From Candidatus Coatesiibacteriota bacterium (GTDB taxonomy: Bacteria; JAFGND01), in the NCBI GenBank assembly GCA_016927185.1, contig JAFGND010000044.1:6626-70625 (forward strand): 64,000 nt of DNA, in the 5' to 3' direction. The position numbers and the translations under genes are program-made. The notes under the pieces were generated by a model. The model made no database searches and was not told the DNA's origin. It saw only the letters and a program-made list of their open reading frames with translations. This document shows positions 1 through 8,648 of this stretch, piece by piece (positions within the stretch are counted from its first letter, which is position 1; every line of letters begins with the position of its first letter).

Positions 1-40
1 ATTGATTATTGTCAACATAAAACATTAAAACAATTTTGTT

Positions 41-60
41 TTGACAAATTATATTACAAT
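41..60 (+). promoter_or_regulatory. Candidate promoter of the secreted protease gene
   Basis: A perfect TTGACA lies at 41-46, and TACAAT at 55-60 resembles a -10 hexamer but only 8 bp away. No good -10 is seen at the usual 17 bp spacing. The same TTGACA element recurs before many transcription units in this window. The element type is seen directly; promoter function is inferred. Confidence 0.4.
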
Positions 61-103
61 AAATTCCTTGAGTAAGATTTTTTTACAAACGATTGGGGGA
101 AAA

Positions 104-1945
104 ATGAACAACAAAACTATCTTTCTCATTTTCCTGTGCAGCTTTCTTATTATTTCACTGATAACACCTGCACTTGCAAAAGAATGGACTCTTGAGGATA
201 CAAGAGCCAGCATCAAGAAAAATGGCTTCAAGTGGGAAGCAGGTGAAACAAGCATTTCAAGATTACCAAAAGAAGTAAAGAAATTTTATTTCAATGGCTT
301 GAAAAAAGAGGATTTCAACGTTCCTGATTCAAGAAAATTCAAGAAATCAGGTATCAGGTATCCTGATACATTTGACTGGCGTAATGTAGATGGAAAAAAT
401 TATGTCACTCCAATAAGGGATCAAAAGCAATGCGGTTCATGCTGGGCATTCTGTGTAATGGCATCCTTAGAAGCACAAATAAAGATCTTTCTTACAATGG
501 ACAAGATAAACCCGGATGTTTCTGAACAATATGTTGTTTCACAATGCTATCAGGGTGGGGACTGCGGAGGAGGACAGCTCTATTCACTTGCTGCATGGCT
601 TGAAACACATGGAGTGCCATGGGAATCATGCTGGCCTTATGAAGCAAGAAATGCTGCATGCAATAATAGATGCAGCGACTGGGAATATACTCAGCAGAAA
701 ACAGTACAATACTTTGCAATAGAAAATGGTGACTTCGAGGCAATGAAGGAAGCTATTGCAACCAAGGGATTGCTATTTGTAGGCATGTCTGTTTATAATG
801 ATTTCCAAGCATATAGAGGCGGGATCTATGAATGTGACAAGAACTCAGGTTATGGAGGAGGTCACGGAGTCTGCCTTATAGGTTATAACAGTACAGAGAA
901 CTACTGGATTGGAAAAAACAGCTGGGGAACTGGATGGGGAGAAGAGGGATTCTTCAGAGTAAGGATGGGTGGAGATGATAGAATAGGTTATGGTGGACAG
1001 GCTTACTTTGAGTTGAATGATGTTGCAAATCATCTCTGGTATGAAGCTCCTGAAGACAATAAATTCTTTTCTTCAGGCACAAAAGTTGATATAGAATGGC
1101 ACAGCAAAGGTGTCAATAAAATCAATATCTATTTCTCATCAGATACTGGCAACACTTACAATCTTGTTGCTTCAAATGTTGATGCTGCACCTCAATCATA
1201 TTCATGGACTGTTCCTGAAGTTGAATCAACAAAGTGCAAGATAAAACTGGAGGATGTTGAACATACAAAAGAGGGAAAATGTGCTATTGGTGCTGCAATA
1301 ACAGAAGGAGTTTTCGGAGTTGGTCAACAGCGTTCAGTTGCCATGAATTATCCAAAAGGTGGAGAAACCTTCTATAATGGTCATAAGTACTATTTGACAT
1401 GGGATTGTTCAGCAAACATGAAAAATGTCAATATATATGGCTCAACAGATGGTGGGACATCCTGGCTTCCCAATAAAGTTGCCAATTACTCCAATGCCCA
1501 GAACAAGACATATCTCTGGACAGTGAATACTGCCAAATTCCCTGCCACTACAACAGGTAGAATGAAAATAGCTGATGCATACTATGAAGCAGACTTCAAT
1601 GATATCAATGATGGCAATTTCTCTGTTTCAAATGATCAATATGGTTTTAACAATAACAAGACAGGATTGTTTGTTCCGGCAAATATGTCATTGGAGATAG
1701 GTCCAAATCCATGCAGAAATCAGATACTCAATATACGCTATGCACTTCCCAGAAACACGAAGGTAAGCATGAAGGTGAGAAATCTTCTCGGGCAGACAGT
1801 TGCAGTACTCATGGAATCAGAAACCCACAAGTCAGGCAATTACATGGTACACTGGATCCCAATGAATTACGCATCAGGCGTATATGTCATTGAACTTACG
1901 ACAAACGAAAAGACAATAAGCAAAAGCATTTTAATAATCAAATAG
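104..1945 (+). CDS. Secreted papain-family (C1A) cysteine protease with Ig-like region and T9SS-type sorting domain
   Basis: A 613-residue secreted endopeptidase. The start at 104 follows a GGGGGA ribosome site and gives a clean signal peptide (hydrophobic core, cleavage after TPALA, about residue 25). The papain triad is visible: oxyanion Gln107, Cys113 in CGSCWAF, His254 in GGHGV and Asn272 in KNSWG. A beta-rich region with repeated Trp/Tyr strands follows from about residue 310. The last 85 residues (GPNPC..., LLGQ, ASGVYVIEL) form a FlgD/T9SS type A C-terminal sorting domain, so the protein is probably exported through the outer membrane and anchored or released at the surface. Protease and sorting-domain assignments are firm; the substrate is unknown. 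An upstream in-frame TTG at 41 would disrupt the signal peptide and is rejected. Confidence 0.93.
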   Translation: MNNKTIFLIFLCSFLIISLITPALAKEWTLEDTRASIKKNGFKWEAGETSISRLPKEVKKFYFNGLKKEDFNVPDSRKFKKSGIRYPDTFDWRNVDGKNYVTPIRDQKQCGSCWAFCVMASLEAQIKIFLTMDKINPDVSEQYVVSQCYQGGDCGGGQLYSLAAWLETHGVPWESCWPYEARNAACNNRCSDWEYTQQKTVQYFAIENGDFEAMKEAIATKGLLFVGMSVYNDFQAYRGGIYECDKNSGYGGGHGVCLIGYNSTENYWIGKNSWGTGWGEEGFFRVRMGGDDRIGYGGQAYFELNDVANHLWYEAPEDNKFFSSGTKVDIEWHSKGVNKINIYFSSDTGNTYNLVASNVDAAPQSYSWTVPEVESTKCKIKLEDVEHTKEGKCAIGAAITEGVFGVGQQRSVAMNYPKGGETFYNGHKYYLTWDCSANMKNVNIYGSTDGGTSWLPNKVANYSNAQNKTYLWTVNTAKFPATTTGRMKIADAYYEADFNDINDGNFSVSNDQYGFNNNKTGLFVPANMSLEIGPNPCRNQILNIRYALPRNTKVSMKVRNLLGQTVAVLMESETHKSGNYMVHWIPMNYASGVYVIELTTNEKTISKSILIIK

Positions 1946-1954
1946 ATTTTTGAT

Positions 1955-1980
1955 AACAAGGTGGATTTTTCCACCTTGTT
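1955..1980. terminator. Perfect 10-bp stem-loop between convergent genes
   Basis: AACAAGGTGG pairs exactly with CCACCTTGTT around a 6-nt loop (ATTTTT). It lies 9 bp after the protease stop and just past the end of the convergent cyclase gene. No U-tract follows on either strand, so it is either a U-less terminator or an RNA 3'-end stabiliser serving both genes. Confidence 0.55.
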
Positions 1981-2001
1981 CATTCCGGAAGAAAAAGCAT
2001 T

Positions 2002-5000
2002 CTACCGAGTATTCAGAAATCTCTTTTCAATATCTTCAATCTCATATACTTTATGATGCCTTTCCATTTCCATGTTCATCCTTTTCGCTTCTTTAAGCAA
2101 ATCAACAGCCTTTGACTTGCTGTTATCATAATCCAGCATGTATTCAAGAAGGCATAAAGCGTAGGCAATCAATGAATCTGCTATTGCTGCTTTTGTTTTC
2201 TTATTCCTGAGAGATTCAATACCCTTTTCGAACAATTCAATACCTTTCTCTATATTGTTTTTCCTGAATTCAAGTCTGGCTAAAGAAATCATGGAAAGAA
2301 TCCTGTGATGTTCATCCTTGTCTTTTTCAGCTAGTTCAAATGCTTTTCTCAGATACTCCTCAGCTTTTTTAAGTTCAGATTTATCAAGGCTGGCTTTTCC
2401 AAGAACTAATATCAACCTGCATCTGATTGTGCTGATTCCGATCTCATTGATTATTGATAAACCCTGATTTGCTATTTCTATTGCTTTTTCGTATTCCTTT
2501 GTAGCCAGATGTAGATTCCCTATATCACTATTAATTATAGCCTGATATCTCTTTTCACCAATCTCAGTTAAAATTGCAGAACTTTCCATAATGAATTCAT
2601 GTGCTTTCTTGAAGTCACCTAAAATTGAATAAATTATCCCGGTTTCTTTTAATGCAAATGCCTCGCCAAAACGATATTTTGTCTCTTTAGAAATAGAAAT
2701 GCTTTCATCAAGTATTTGCAAGGCTTTCCTGTAATCTCCCAATACTCCATAAATGTTTGCAATATTACTCAATACGGATCCTTCTCCAACCCTGTTTCCA
2801 ATCTCCCTTCTTATTTCAAGCGACTTCTGAAATAATTCTAAAGCCTCAGCATAATTGGATCTTTCATTATGAGTTGTTGCTATATTGTTAAGAATAGTGC
2901 TTTCATAAGTGCGGTTGCCAATTATCTTATTAAGTTCCAGTGCTTTGTTGTACAATATCAATGCATTATCATGATCATTCATTAGTGAATGCACAGTTCC
3001 AAGATTACCTATGGCAAGACTTTCTCCATACAAATTCCCAATCTCTTTTGAAATATCCATACTCTTGTTGAGAAGTTCCATGGCTTTCTTATAATTTCCT
3101 GTTCTGCAATTTATCAAACCTAAATCACCACAAATAAGCCCTTGAAGCCTTCTATCTCCAAGTTCCGTGTATATCTTGAGAGCTTTCATGTTATATTCAG
3201 CAGATTTTGTATAATTGCATTTTCCATAGTTGACTGCCCCCAGAGTCTTCAATACAGAAGCCTTGCCTGATTTATCATCAAGTGAATTATGGATTTCCAA
3301 TGCTTTTGTTAATGTCTTTTCCGCTTCATCAATTTCACCAGTAATCTGATATGTTTTTCCCAGAACACTTAATGATGCAGCAATCATCCAGTTACAATTC
3401 ATCTCTTCAGCAATCTTCAGTGCATTCAAGGCATAATCCCTTGCAGTTGAAAAAGGACCTGTCAGTTTGTAGATTTCTTCAATCTTTAACAGGATTTCAA
3501 AACATTTTTCCCTGGTAATATTTAATGAAAGAAGCTTTTCGTAGTTTTCCATTGCTTTCTTGTTTGCAAATTTCTTTTTGTATCTGTCTCCATTTTTTTC
3601 CAGGTACTCTTTCAGTTTTTCTTCGCTATTGCTTCTTTCAGCATGAATGCATAGATCATCATACCATTCCTCTATCCTGTCACTGTATATTTTTTCAATC
3701 AGTCTTAATGCTGTCAAATGAAGTTTTTCCCTGCTTTCATTAAGCTGCATATTATAAGCAACATCCTTTATAAGTGCATGATTGAAAAAATAAACTATCT
3801 CCTCTACAATTCCCTTCATGTTTTCCTGGTAAACCAGTTTGAAACTTTCTGCACTAAGAAGATACTCATAGATAGGGTACTTGCCTTCAAGCATTTCATT
3901 GAGTAATTTGAATGGAAATTTCTGCCCTATTATGCTTGCACTTTGCAGTATTTCCTTTACTCTTGAACCAAGAGAATCTATTCTTGCGATTATTACCTGG
4001 TCTATGCTTGATGGAAGATCATTTATTTCACAAATAATCTCCCAGGTATTCTCTTTCAATACTATGACATTTGTTTCTTTCAGATGTTTCAGCCATTGTT
4101 CTATGAAAAACGGGTTTCCATTTGATGTATTGATAATTATCTCTCTTAAATACTCTGATAGCTGACCTTCCTCAAGAATGCTTTCTATAAGAGCAATTGC
4201 TTCATCTTCAGTCAATATCTTGAGATCAATCTCTTCTACCTGAACATCCCTAGATATCTTGAAACTGACTGTTTCACCTTCCTCCAGATATCTACAGGCA
4301 GCAATAATCATGAATGGAGAATCTTTGACATTGCGAGTCAGAGGCAAGAGGAATTCCTCAGTTGATTTATCAATCCACTGTGCATCGTCTATTTCAATAA
4401 TGGCAGGAGATTTGTATGATAATGCCTTCAGAAGTTCCTTCAAACCTATAACGAAATTATCATATCTCAATTTACTATCCAGCTTTTCATAAAGAGATCC
4501 CTTGATATCTATTCCAATCTCAGCTCCTATTATGGAATGAGTTCTTGATATTTCCCTTCTTGTTAATTCGTTTATCTCGGCATCTTCAGATATTTCATTT
4601 ATCTTTTTCAGAAAACTTGATTTATCTTCTTCCCTGTCTTTACCTTTTATATCAAAATAATCCTTCAGCCATTGTATTACTCCATTCCATGCCCTCGAGA
4701 CAAGTGCATCACATGGGAATCTTATCCAGTTGAATTTTATACTTTCCTTTTCAAGCCACTCCCTCACTTCATAAAGCAATCTTGTCTTTCCTATCCCTGG
4801 CTCACCATAAATATAGACAACTCCACCAAACTTTTTTTCAAGAATGCTTCCAGAAATAAGATGCTTGAGTTTCTCAAGCTCTTTTTCTCTGCCAATAAGC
4901 TCATTTAAATAATGCCTTTCCCCTGCATTCTTCTTTATATTGAAGAATCTGTACAGAGGAAGCCGTTCTTTCTTACCTTTTATTTGTTTCAGTGCTGATA

Positions 5001-6123
5001 ATGGAATTCTTGCAAAATGACTTGCTAGTTCAGCTACCTCTTTAGTGCACAATATTTCGCTTATTTCTCCAGAAAAAGCAAGTCTTGATGCAAGATTGAC
5101 TACATCGCCTATGCAGGTGAATTCAGCTCTTTTCTCGCCTCCAACTCTTCCTGCATATACAAGTCCATAACTTATTCCCATTCTATAAGTGATAGGGATA
5201 TCTTGCACGAAAATCCTGTTTCTGAATTCCTCCACAAAGGAGAGTGTTCTTCTTATATCATCCTCATGAGCTTTGGGAAAGCCGAAGAATATTATGAATA
5301 AAGCTCCCTTGTCACCAAAACTTAAGTTTGAAAGATATCCTTCAAACTTGATGACTGAAACCAGTATTAAATTGAAAAGTTCATTCAATAATTCATATTC
5401 AAGCTCCCCGTTGAATGACAGAAAAATCGTGGCAACCTGTCTGAATTCCCCTTTCTCGAAAGAGAGAAATGCATCAGGAAAAAATGATTTGAAAACTTCA
5501 ACATGTATCTCGGGAAAATTTCCCAGAATTTCCTTTCTACCAAGTATTTCCTTTCTTTCAATCGATTTCAGGAAATCAGAGGTAAGCATTGTTCCTTTAT
5601 GAGCTTTCTCTTCAAGTGCTACTGAATTATCCAGGGCGTCTCCTTTGAAATAATAGCCCAGTTTTTTGTTGCTGCCAACTATTCCCCATTCAACAGAACC
5701 TTCTGACAAGCCAATTCTCACAGCTATTTCAAAAATTCCCAGTTCAGTCTGTATTGTCTTGTTTATGCTGAAAAAATCCAGTATCTCATTACCTGCTGAA
5801 ATTGCATGCTGAATTATTGCATCATTATCCTCTTTCTTTTCACAGAAAGGGAAAATTGCTGTTATAGCGTCTCCTGAAAACCTTGAAATGAATCCGCCAT
5901 GTTCATATATTATTTCTATCATTGGATCATATACCATGCCAAGAATCCTGCTTAAAATTTCACTTCCCCTTTTTCCTGATTTAAGAAGAAAATCTGTGAG
6001 GGGAGTGAAACCTGAAATATCACAAAATAGAACAATAGCAGTAAACTCGCCTTTGAATTGTTGCTCTAAAAATTTGTCCCTTATGAAACCAGGTAGATAT
6101 GGATCGGTTAGTTTCACATGCAA
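2002..6123 (-). CDS. Soluble-adenylyl-cyclase-like protein: tandem class III cyclase domains, AAA ATPase and TPR array
   Basis: A 1373-residue cytosolic signalling protein. Two class III cyclase homology domains (about 25-210 and 225-395) precede an AAA/STAND-type ATPase (Walker A GEPGIGKT at 440-447; Walker B-like IIEIDD) and about a dozen 40-residue TPR repeats (roughly 850-1340). Domain 1 has both metal-binding Asp residues (D35 in FCDISGF, D85 in SGDA) but lacks the transition-state Asn/Arg. Domain 2 lacks the first Asp but has them (N343 and R347 in GDVVNLASRL), with a Thr in the purine-selecting position. One composite active site is therefore expected, as in mammalian sAC (ADCY10), which has the same domain order. 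The product is probably cAMP. The input signal, perhaps sensed by the TPRs, is unknown. GGGTGAA precedes the start. Confidence 0.88.
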   Translation of the reverse strand: MHVKLTDPYLPGFIRDKFLEQQFKGEFTAIVLFCDISGFTPLTDFLLKSGKRGSEILSRILGMVYDPMIEIIYEHGGFISRFSGDAITAIFPFCEKKEDNDAIIQHAISAGNEILDFFSINKTIQTELGIFEIAVRIGLSEGSVEWGIVGSNKKLGYYFKGDALDNSVALEEKAHKGTMLTSDFLKSIERKEILGRKEILGNFPEIHVEVFKSFFPDAFLSFEKGEFRQVATIFLSFNGELEYELLNELFNLILVSVIKFEGYLSNLSFGDKGALFIIFFGFPKAHEDDIRRTLSFVEEFRNRIFVQDIPITYRMGISYGLVYAGRVGGEKRAEFTCIGDVVNLASRLAFSGEISEILCTKEVAELASHFARIPLSALKQIKGKKERLPLYRFFNIKKNAGERHYLNELIGREKELEKLKHLISGSILEKKFGGVVYIYGEPGIGKTRLLYEVREWLEKESIKFNWIRFPCDALVSRAWNGVIQWLKDYFDIKGKDREEDKSSFLKKINEISEDAEINELTRREISRTHSIIGAEIGIDIKGSLYEKLDSKLRYDNFVIGLKELLKALSYKSPAIIEIDDAQWIDKSTEEFLLPLTRNVKDSPFMIIAACRYLEEGETVSFKISRDVQVEEIDLKILTEDEAIALIESILEEGQLSEYLREIIINTSNGNPFFIEQWLKHLKETNVIVLKENTWEIICEINDLPSSIDQVIIARIDSLGSRVKEILQSASIIGQKFPFKLLNEMLEGKYPIYEYLLSAESFKLVYQENMKGIVEEIVYFFNHALIKDVAYNMQLNESREKLHLTALRLIEKIYSDRIEEWYDDLCIHAERSNSEEKLKEYLEKNGDRYKKKFANKKAMENYEKLLSLNITREKCFEILLKIEEIYKLTGPFSTARDYALNALKIAEEMNCNWMIAASLSVLGKTYQITGEIDEAEKTLTKALEIHNSLDDKSGKASVLKTLGAVNYGKCNYTKSAEYNMKALKIYTELGDRRLQGLICGDLGLINCRTGNYKKAMELLNKSMDISKEIGNLYGESLAIGNLGTVHSLMNDHDNALILYNKALELNKIIGNRTYESTILNNIATTHNERSNYAEALELFQKSLEIRREIGNRVGEGSVLSNIANIYGVLGDYRKALQILDESISISKETKYRFGEAFALKETGIIYSILGDFKKAHEFIMESSAILTEIGEKRYQAIINSDIGNLHLATKEYEKAIEIANQGLSIINEIGISTIRCRLILVLGKASLDKSELKKAEEYLRKAFELAEKDKDEHHRILSMISLARLEFRKNNIEKGIELFEKGIESLRNKKTKAAIADSLIAYALCLLEYMLDYDNSKSKAVDLLKEAKRMNMEMERHHKVYEIEDIEKRFLNTR

Positions 6124-6189
6124 TTTTCACCCATATTATTTATTTTCAAAACACTATTTCTTTTAAAGGCTTGTGACTAAAGATAAAGA

Positions 6190-6218
6190 AAACAGGATTT
6201 TTCATATCAATCCTGTTT
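6190..6218 (-). terminator. 10-bp perfect stem-loop after the SGNH-like lipoprotein gene
   Basis: AAACAGGATT (6190-6199) pairs exactly with AATCCTGTTT (6209-6218) around a 9-nt loop. It lies about 45 bp after the stop of the minus-strand lipoprotein gene and before the cyclase gene, so it probably separates the two transcripts. It has no U-tract. Confidence 0.5.
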
Positions 6219-6237
6219 CCTTCAATCCAATGATAAA

Positions 6238-6243
6238 TGTCAA
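6238..6243 (-). promoter_or_regulatory. CTTGACA box upstream of the cyclase gene
   Basis: TTGACA on the minus strand, 120 bp before the cyclase start. The stem-loop at 6190-6218 lies between it and the start codon, so if this is the cyclase promoter the hairpin is in the leader and could attenuate transcription. Alternatively the real promoter is downstream of the hairpin. Confidence 0.25.
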
Positions 6244-6263
6244 GAATTTATCCTGCAGGGATA

Positions 6264-7142
6264 CTACCAACCAACCAGTTTGGCAGCAAGCCACCAGGTT
6301 GCCTTGCCTTTCTGTTCACAGCTTTCATTTGTTGTATGGGCATTTTCATCACCATCAAAATGAGTATGCTGATAGGGTACCGCCTGCGATGAATGATCAT
6401 AAGTAGAGTGTTCCCATGACTTGCTTGAAGGATTATACCACCAGCAGTCAAGATCCTCGAAATCATAAAGTATCTTTCCATTTCTGTTGCAGTAATCCCT
6501 GATTTGATTATTTCTCTGATACCTGTTATAGCCTTCATCTCCCTGTGCCTGAGCATTTCCGGTCATATAAACAAATTTTACATTCGGAAATTCCCTTTCA
6601 AGAGAAGACATTGAATCAAGGTAAGCCTGAACCTGCTCCTGATTGTAACTGTCAAGCTGGCAGCACCAGCACCACATGGAAGCCTTGATAGCGGGATTGT
6701 TTCTCAGTACATTCCTTGTCCTGTCCATTCCCTCTTTAGTCTCCCAGTACAAATCTGGTGAAATATAAGTTTCATCTTCCTGACCATCAAAAATACAATA
6801 TGCTGCTGGATTATCAGGTAAATAACTGTATCCTATCTCAATATCATAAGTTGCATTCTGCTGTTCCAGTCTTTCCAGCCCGACAGTCAATTGCCCACCA
6901 TGTGAAGTATGCGCATAATGATGCTTGAGAGTGGTTTTTATAGTGTTGATTATATTTGCAGGAATTTTAGTTATATCAGTGCAATTATGATCTATTATAA
7001 TTGCTGATCCACCTGTACCAGTTCCAGTTCCAGTTCCAGTAGATGTTCCAGTCCCTGTATTATTTCCGTTCTCTTCTTCATCATCACATGCAAAACCCAT
7101 GAATAAAGACATGATGACTACAAGAACAAACAGTTTCTTCAT
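6264..7142 (-). CDS. SGNH-hydrolase-like lipoprotein with Gly-Thr repeat linker
   Basis: A 292-residue lipoprotein. The signal peptide ends in a lipobox (MGFAC), followed by an acidic stretch and a flexible linker of about ten Thr-Gly dipeptides, which places the domain away from the membrane. The folded part (from about residue 45) contains HTSHGGQL near its start, YMTGNAQ in the middle and a C-terminal NESCEQKG...WWL segment. This order of blocks resembles extracellular SGNH/GDSL-type proteins, but a classical GDS serine motif is not evident, so hydrolase activity is uncertain. GAAAGGAG precedes the start by 6 bases. It shares the Gly-Thr linker with the next gene, suggesting co-localisation at the cell surface. 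Confidence 0.6.
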   Translation of the reverse strand: MKKLFVLVVIMSLFMGFACDDEEENGNNTGTGTSTGTGTGTGTGGSAIIIDHNCTDITKIPANIINTIKTTLKHHYAHTSHGGQLTVGLERLEQQNATYDIEIGYSYLPDNPAAYCIFDGQEDETYISPDLYWETKEGMDRTRNVLRNNPAIKASMWCWCCQLDSYNQEQVQAYLDSMSSLEREFPNVKFVYMTGNAQAQGDEGYNRYQRNNQIRDYCNRNGKILYDFEDLDCWWYNPSSKSWEHSTYDHSSQAVPYQHTHFDGDENAHTTNESCEQKGKATWWLAAKLVGW

Positions 7143-7226
7143 TATTTGCTCCTTTCAAGAATTACCATAAATCTTCTCGCAAATCATATAAATACAGACT
7201 GAGATAACACAATCTAAAAAGTTATT

Positions 7227-8474
7227 TCATTTGCTATTTTCAGTTGGAAGAGCAAAAATTGAAATGCTTTTTGTCCTTCTTTTTGCAGTTTTTGTTCTTT
7301 CAGGTTTCTTGACTGTAAAAGTAGTGCTAGTCTGTATTGCATAAAGGTAGTAATCATCACTTCCTATATATGCAATTCCCTTATCAACGCAAGATGATGC
7401 TTCAATATAGTTATCTGTCTTGTATCTCCATTTAAGAACATCGTCCTTAGAATCTATTGCATAGAAATAATTATCAAAGCTTCCAACATAAACAACATTA
7501 TCAGCAACAAAAGGATTTGATGAAACAAAACCACCTGTCTGATATTTGTATCTGAGTGCTCCATCTGAAATATTCAATGCATAAAGATGATTGTCATGAC
7601 TTCCTACATACAGGACACCTTCTGCCTCGCTTGGAGAAGAGTGAACCCTGTTACCAGTATTATATCTCCACATTATGTTTCCTGAACTTGCAACAATGGC
7701 ATATACATTATAGTCATAACCACCAATGTAAACTACCCCGTTTACAATCTTTGGAACGGATCTTACAACTCCATTTGTATCGATTTTCCAGATTAACTCA
7801 CCATTTGAAGCATCTATAGAATATATGCTTCTGTCATCGCTTCCAACATATACTGCACCATTATCATATACTGGAGAGGATTGAATTATATTTCCTGTCT
7901 GAAATTTCCAGTTCAGATTGCCAGTGGCAGCATTCAGGGAATAGACATAATTGTCCTTGCTTGCAGTATAAACAGCATTTCCTGATGGGTAGGGGTTTGA
8001 CAAAATCTGATTTCCGGTTTCATATTTCCAAATCAAGTTTCCATTTGATGCATTCAATGCATAAAGGTTTTTATCATAACTCCCGAAATAAACTATTCCG
8101 TTTTCAATTTTGGGAGATGACTGAATGGAACCTTCTGTCCCATATTTCCAGTTCAAAACTCCAGTTGTTGCATTCAAGGCATAAAGATAGAAATCAAAAC
8201 TACCAAAGTATAATACATCAGAAGAAACACATGGAGTGCATTTTATGGAACCATCTGTCTTGTATCTCCATAGCAAATCACCTGGATTAGCCGTGCCAGT
8301 ACCCGTACCAGTTCCCGTGCCAGTTCCCGTTCCAGTTCCCGTACTAGTACCAGTTCCCGTGCCGGTGCCAGTTCCTGTACCAGTATTGTTATTATCTTCA
8401 TCATCACCACATGCTGAAATAAGAAGTAGTAATGAAATAGACAAGGCGATTACAAAATAAAATAGCTTTTTCAT
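7227..8474 (-). CDS. PQQ-like beta-propeller lipoprotein with Gly-Thr repeat linker
   Basis: A 415-residue surface lipoprotein. The start at 8474 follows a GGGAG ribosome site. The signal peptide ends in LLLISAC, then acidic residues and about fifteen Thr-Gly pairs. The rest is about eight 40-residue blades with the repeated pattern V-Y-[FV]-G-S-x-D-x-x-x-Y-[AS]-[LI]-[ND]-A-x-x-G-x-[LI]-x-W-[KR], typical of PQQ-type or BamB-like propellers (pyrrolo-quinoline quinone itself is not implied). The likely role is binding or scaffolding. A longer reading frame from 8591 would put 39 unrelated residues before the signal peptide and is rejected. Two similar propellers, without lipobox, lie at 13419 and 63741. 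Confidence 0.85.
   Translation of the reverse strand: MKKLFYFVIALSISLLLLISACGDDEDNNNTGTGTGTGTGTGTSTGTGTGTGTGTGTGTGTANPGDLLWRYKTDGSIKCTPCVSSDVLYFGSFDFYLYALNATTGVLNWKYGTEGSIQSSPKIENGIVYFGSYDKNLYALNASNGNLIWKYETGNQILSNPYPSGNAVYTASKDNYVYSLNAATGNLNWKFQTGNIIQSSPVYDNGAVYVGSDDRSIYSIDASNGELIWKIDTNGVVRSVPKIVNGVVYIGGYDYNVYAIVASSGNIMWRYNTGNRVHSSPSEAEGVLYVGSHDNHLYALNISDGALRYKYQTGGFVSSNPFVADNVVYVGSFDNYFYAIDSKDDVLKWRYKTDNYIEASSCVDKGIAYIGSDDYYLYAIQTSTTFTVKKPERTKTAKRRTKSISIFALPTENSK
8297..8386. repeat. Low-complexity repeat encoding the Thr-Gly linker
   Basis: About 90 bp of imperfect 6-bp units (variants of CCAGTN/CCCGTN on the plus strand), each encoding Thr-Gly on the minus strand. A shorter run of the same type is at 7011-7062 in the neighbouring lipoprotein gene. 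Mixed third positions show that the dipeptide, not the DNA, is conserved; unit number may vary by slippage. Confidence 0.8.
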
Positions 8475-8575
8475 TTTATTCTCCCTTTCTTGAAGTTCAT
8501 TATCAAAAATCCTGTCTGCCTTGAAAAGCTTACTGGATCCTATATAAAAACCAATTTCATTTTCTTGTTTGACTT

Positions 8576-8581
8576 TGTCAA
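8576..8581 (-). promoter_or_regulatory. CTTGACA box upstream of the lipoprotein propeller gene
   Basis: TTGACA on the minus strand 107 bp before the start at 8474, inside the short palindrome TTGAC-TTT-GTCAA. It is the most likely promoter for the pair of lipoprotein genes. No clear -10 is seen. Confidence 0.35.
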
Positions 8582-8648
8582 GCCAAATCATATCTGATTT
8601 GTATTATGCTAATATGAAATTGATTGATTTCGTGAAAAGGAATAGAAA

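Noticed and set aside
41-103. Earlier TTG start for the papain-like protease
   Set aside because: It would place 21 polar residues before a perfect signal peptide; the ATG at 104 has a strong ribosome site.
8297-8386. Possible CRISPR-like or regulatory repeat
   Set aside because: The units are 6 bp with no spacers and encode a Thr-Gly linker in frame.
8236-8460. Plus-strand open frame rich in Pro-Val repeats
   Set aside because: It is the antisense reading of the Thr-Gly linker in the lipoprotein gene and has no ribosome site or family match.
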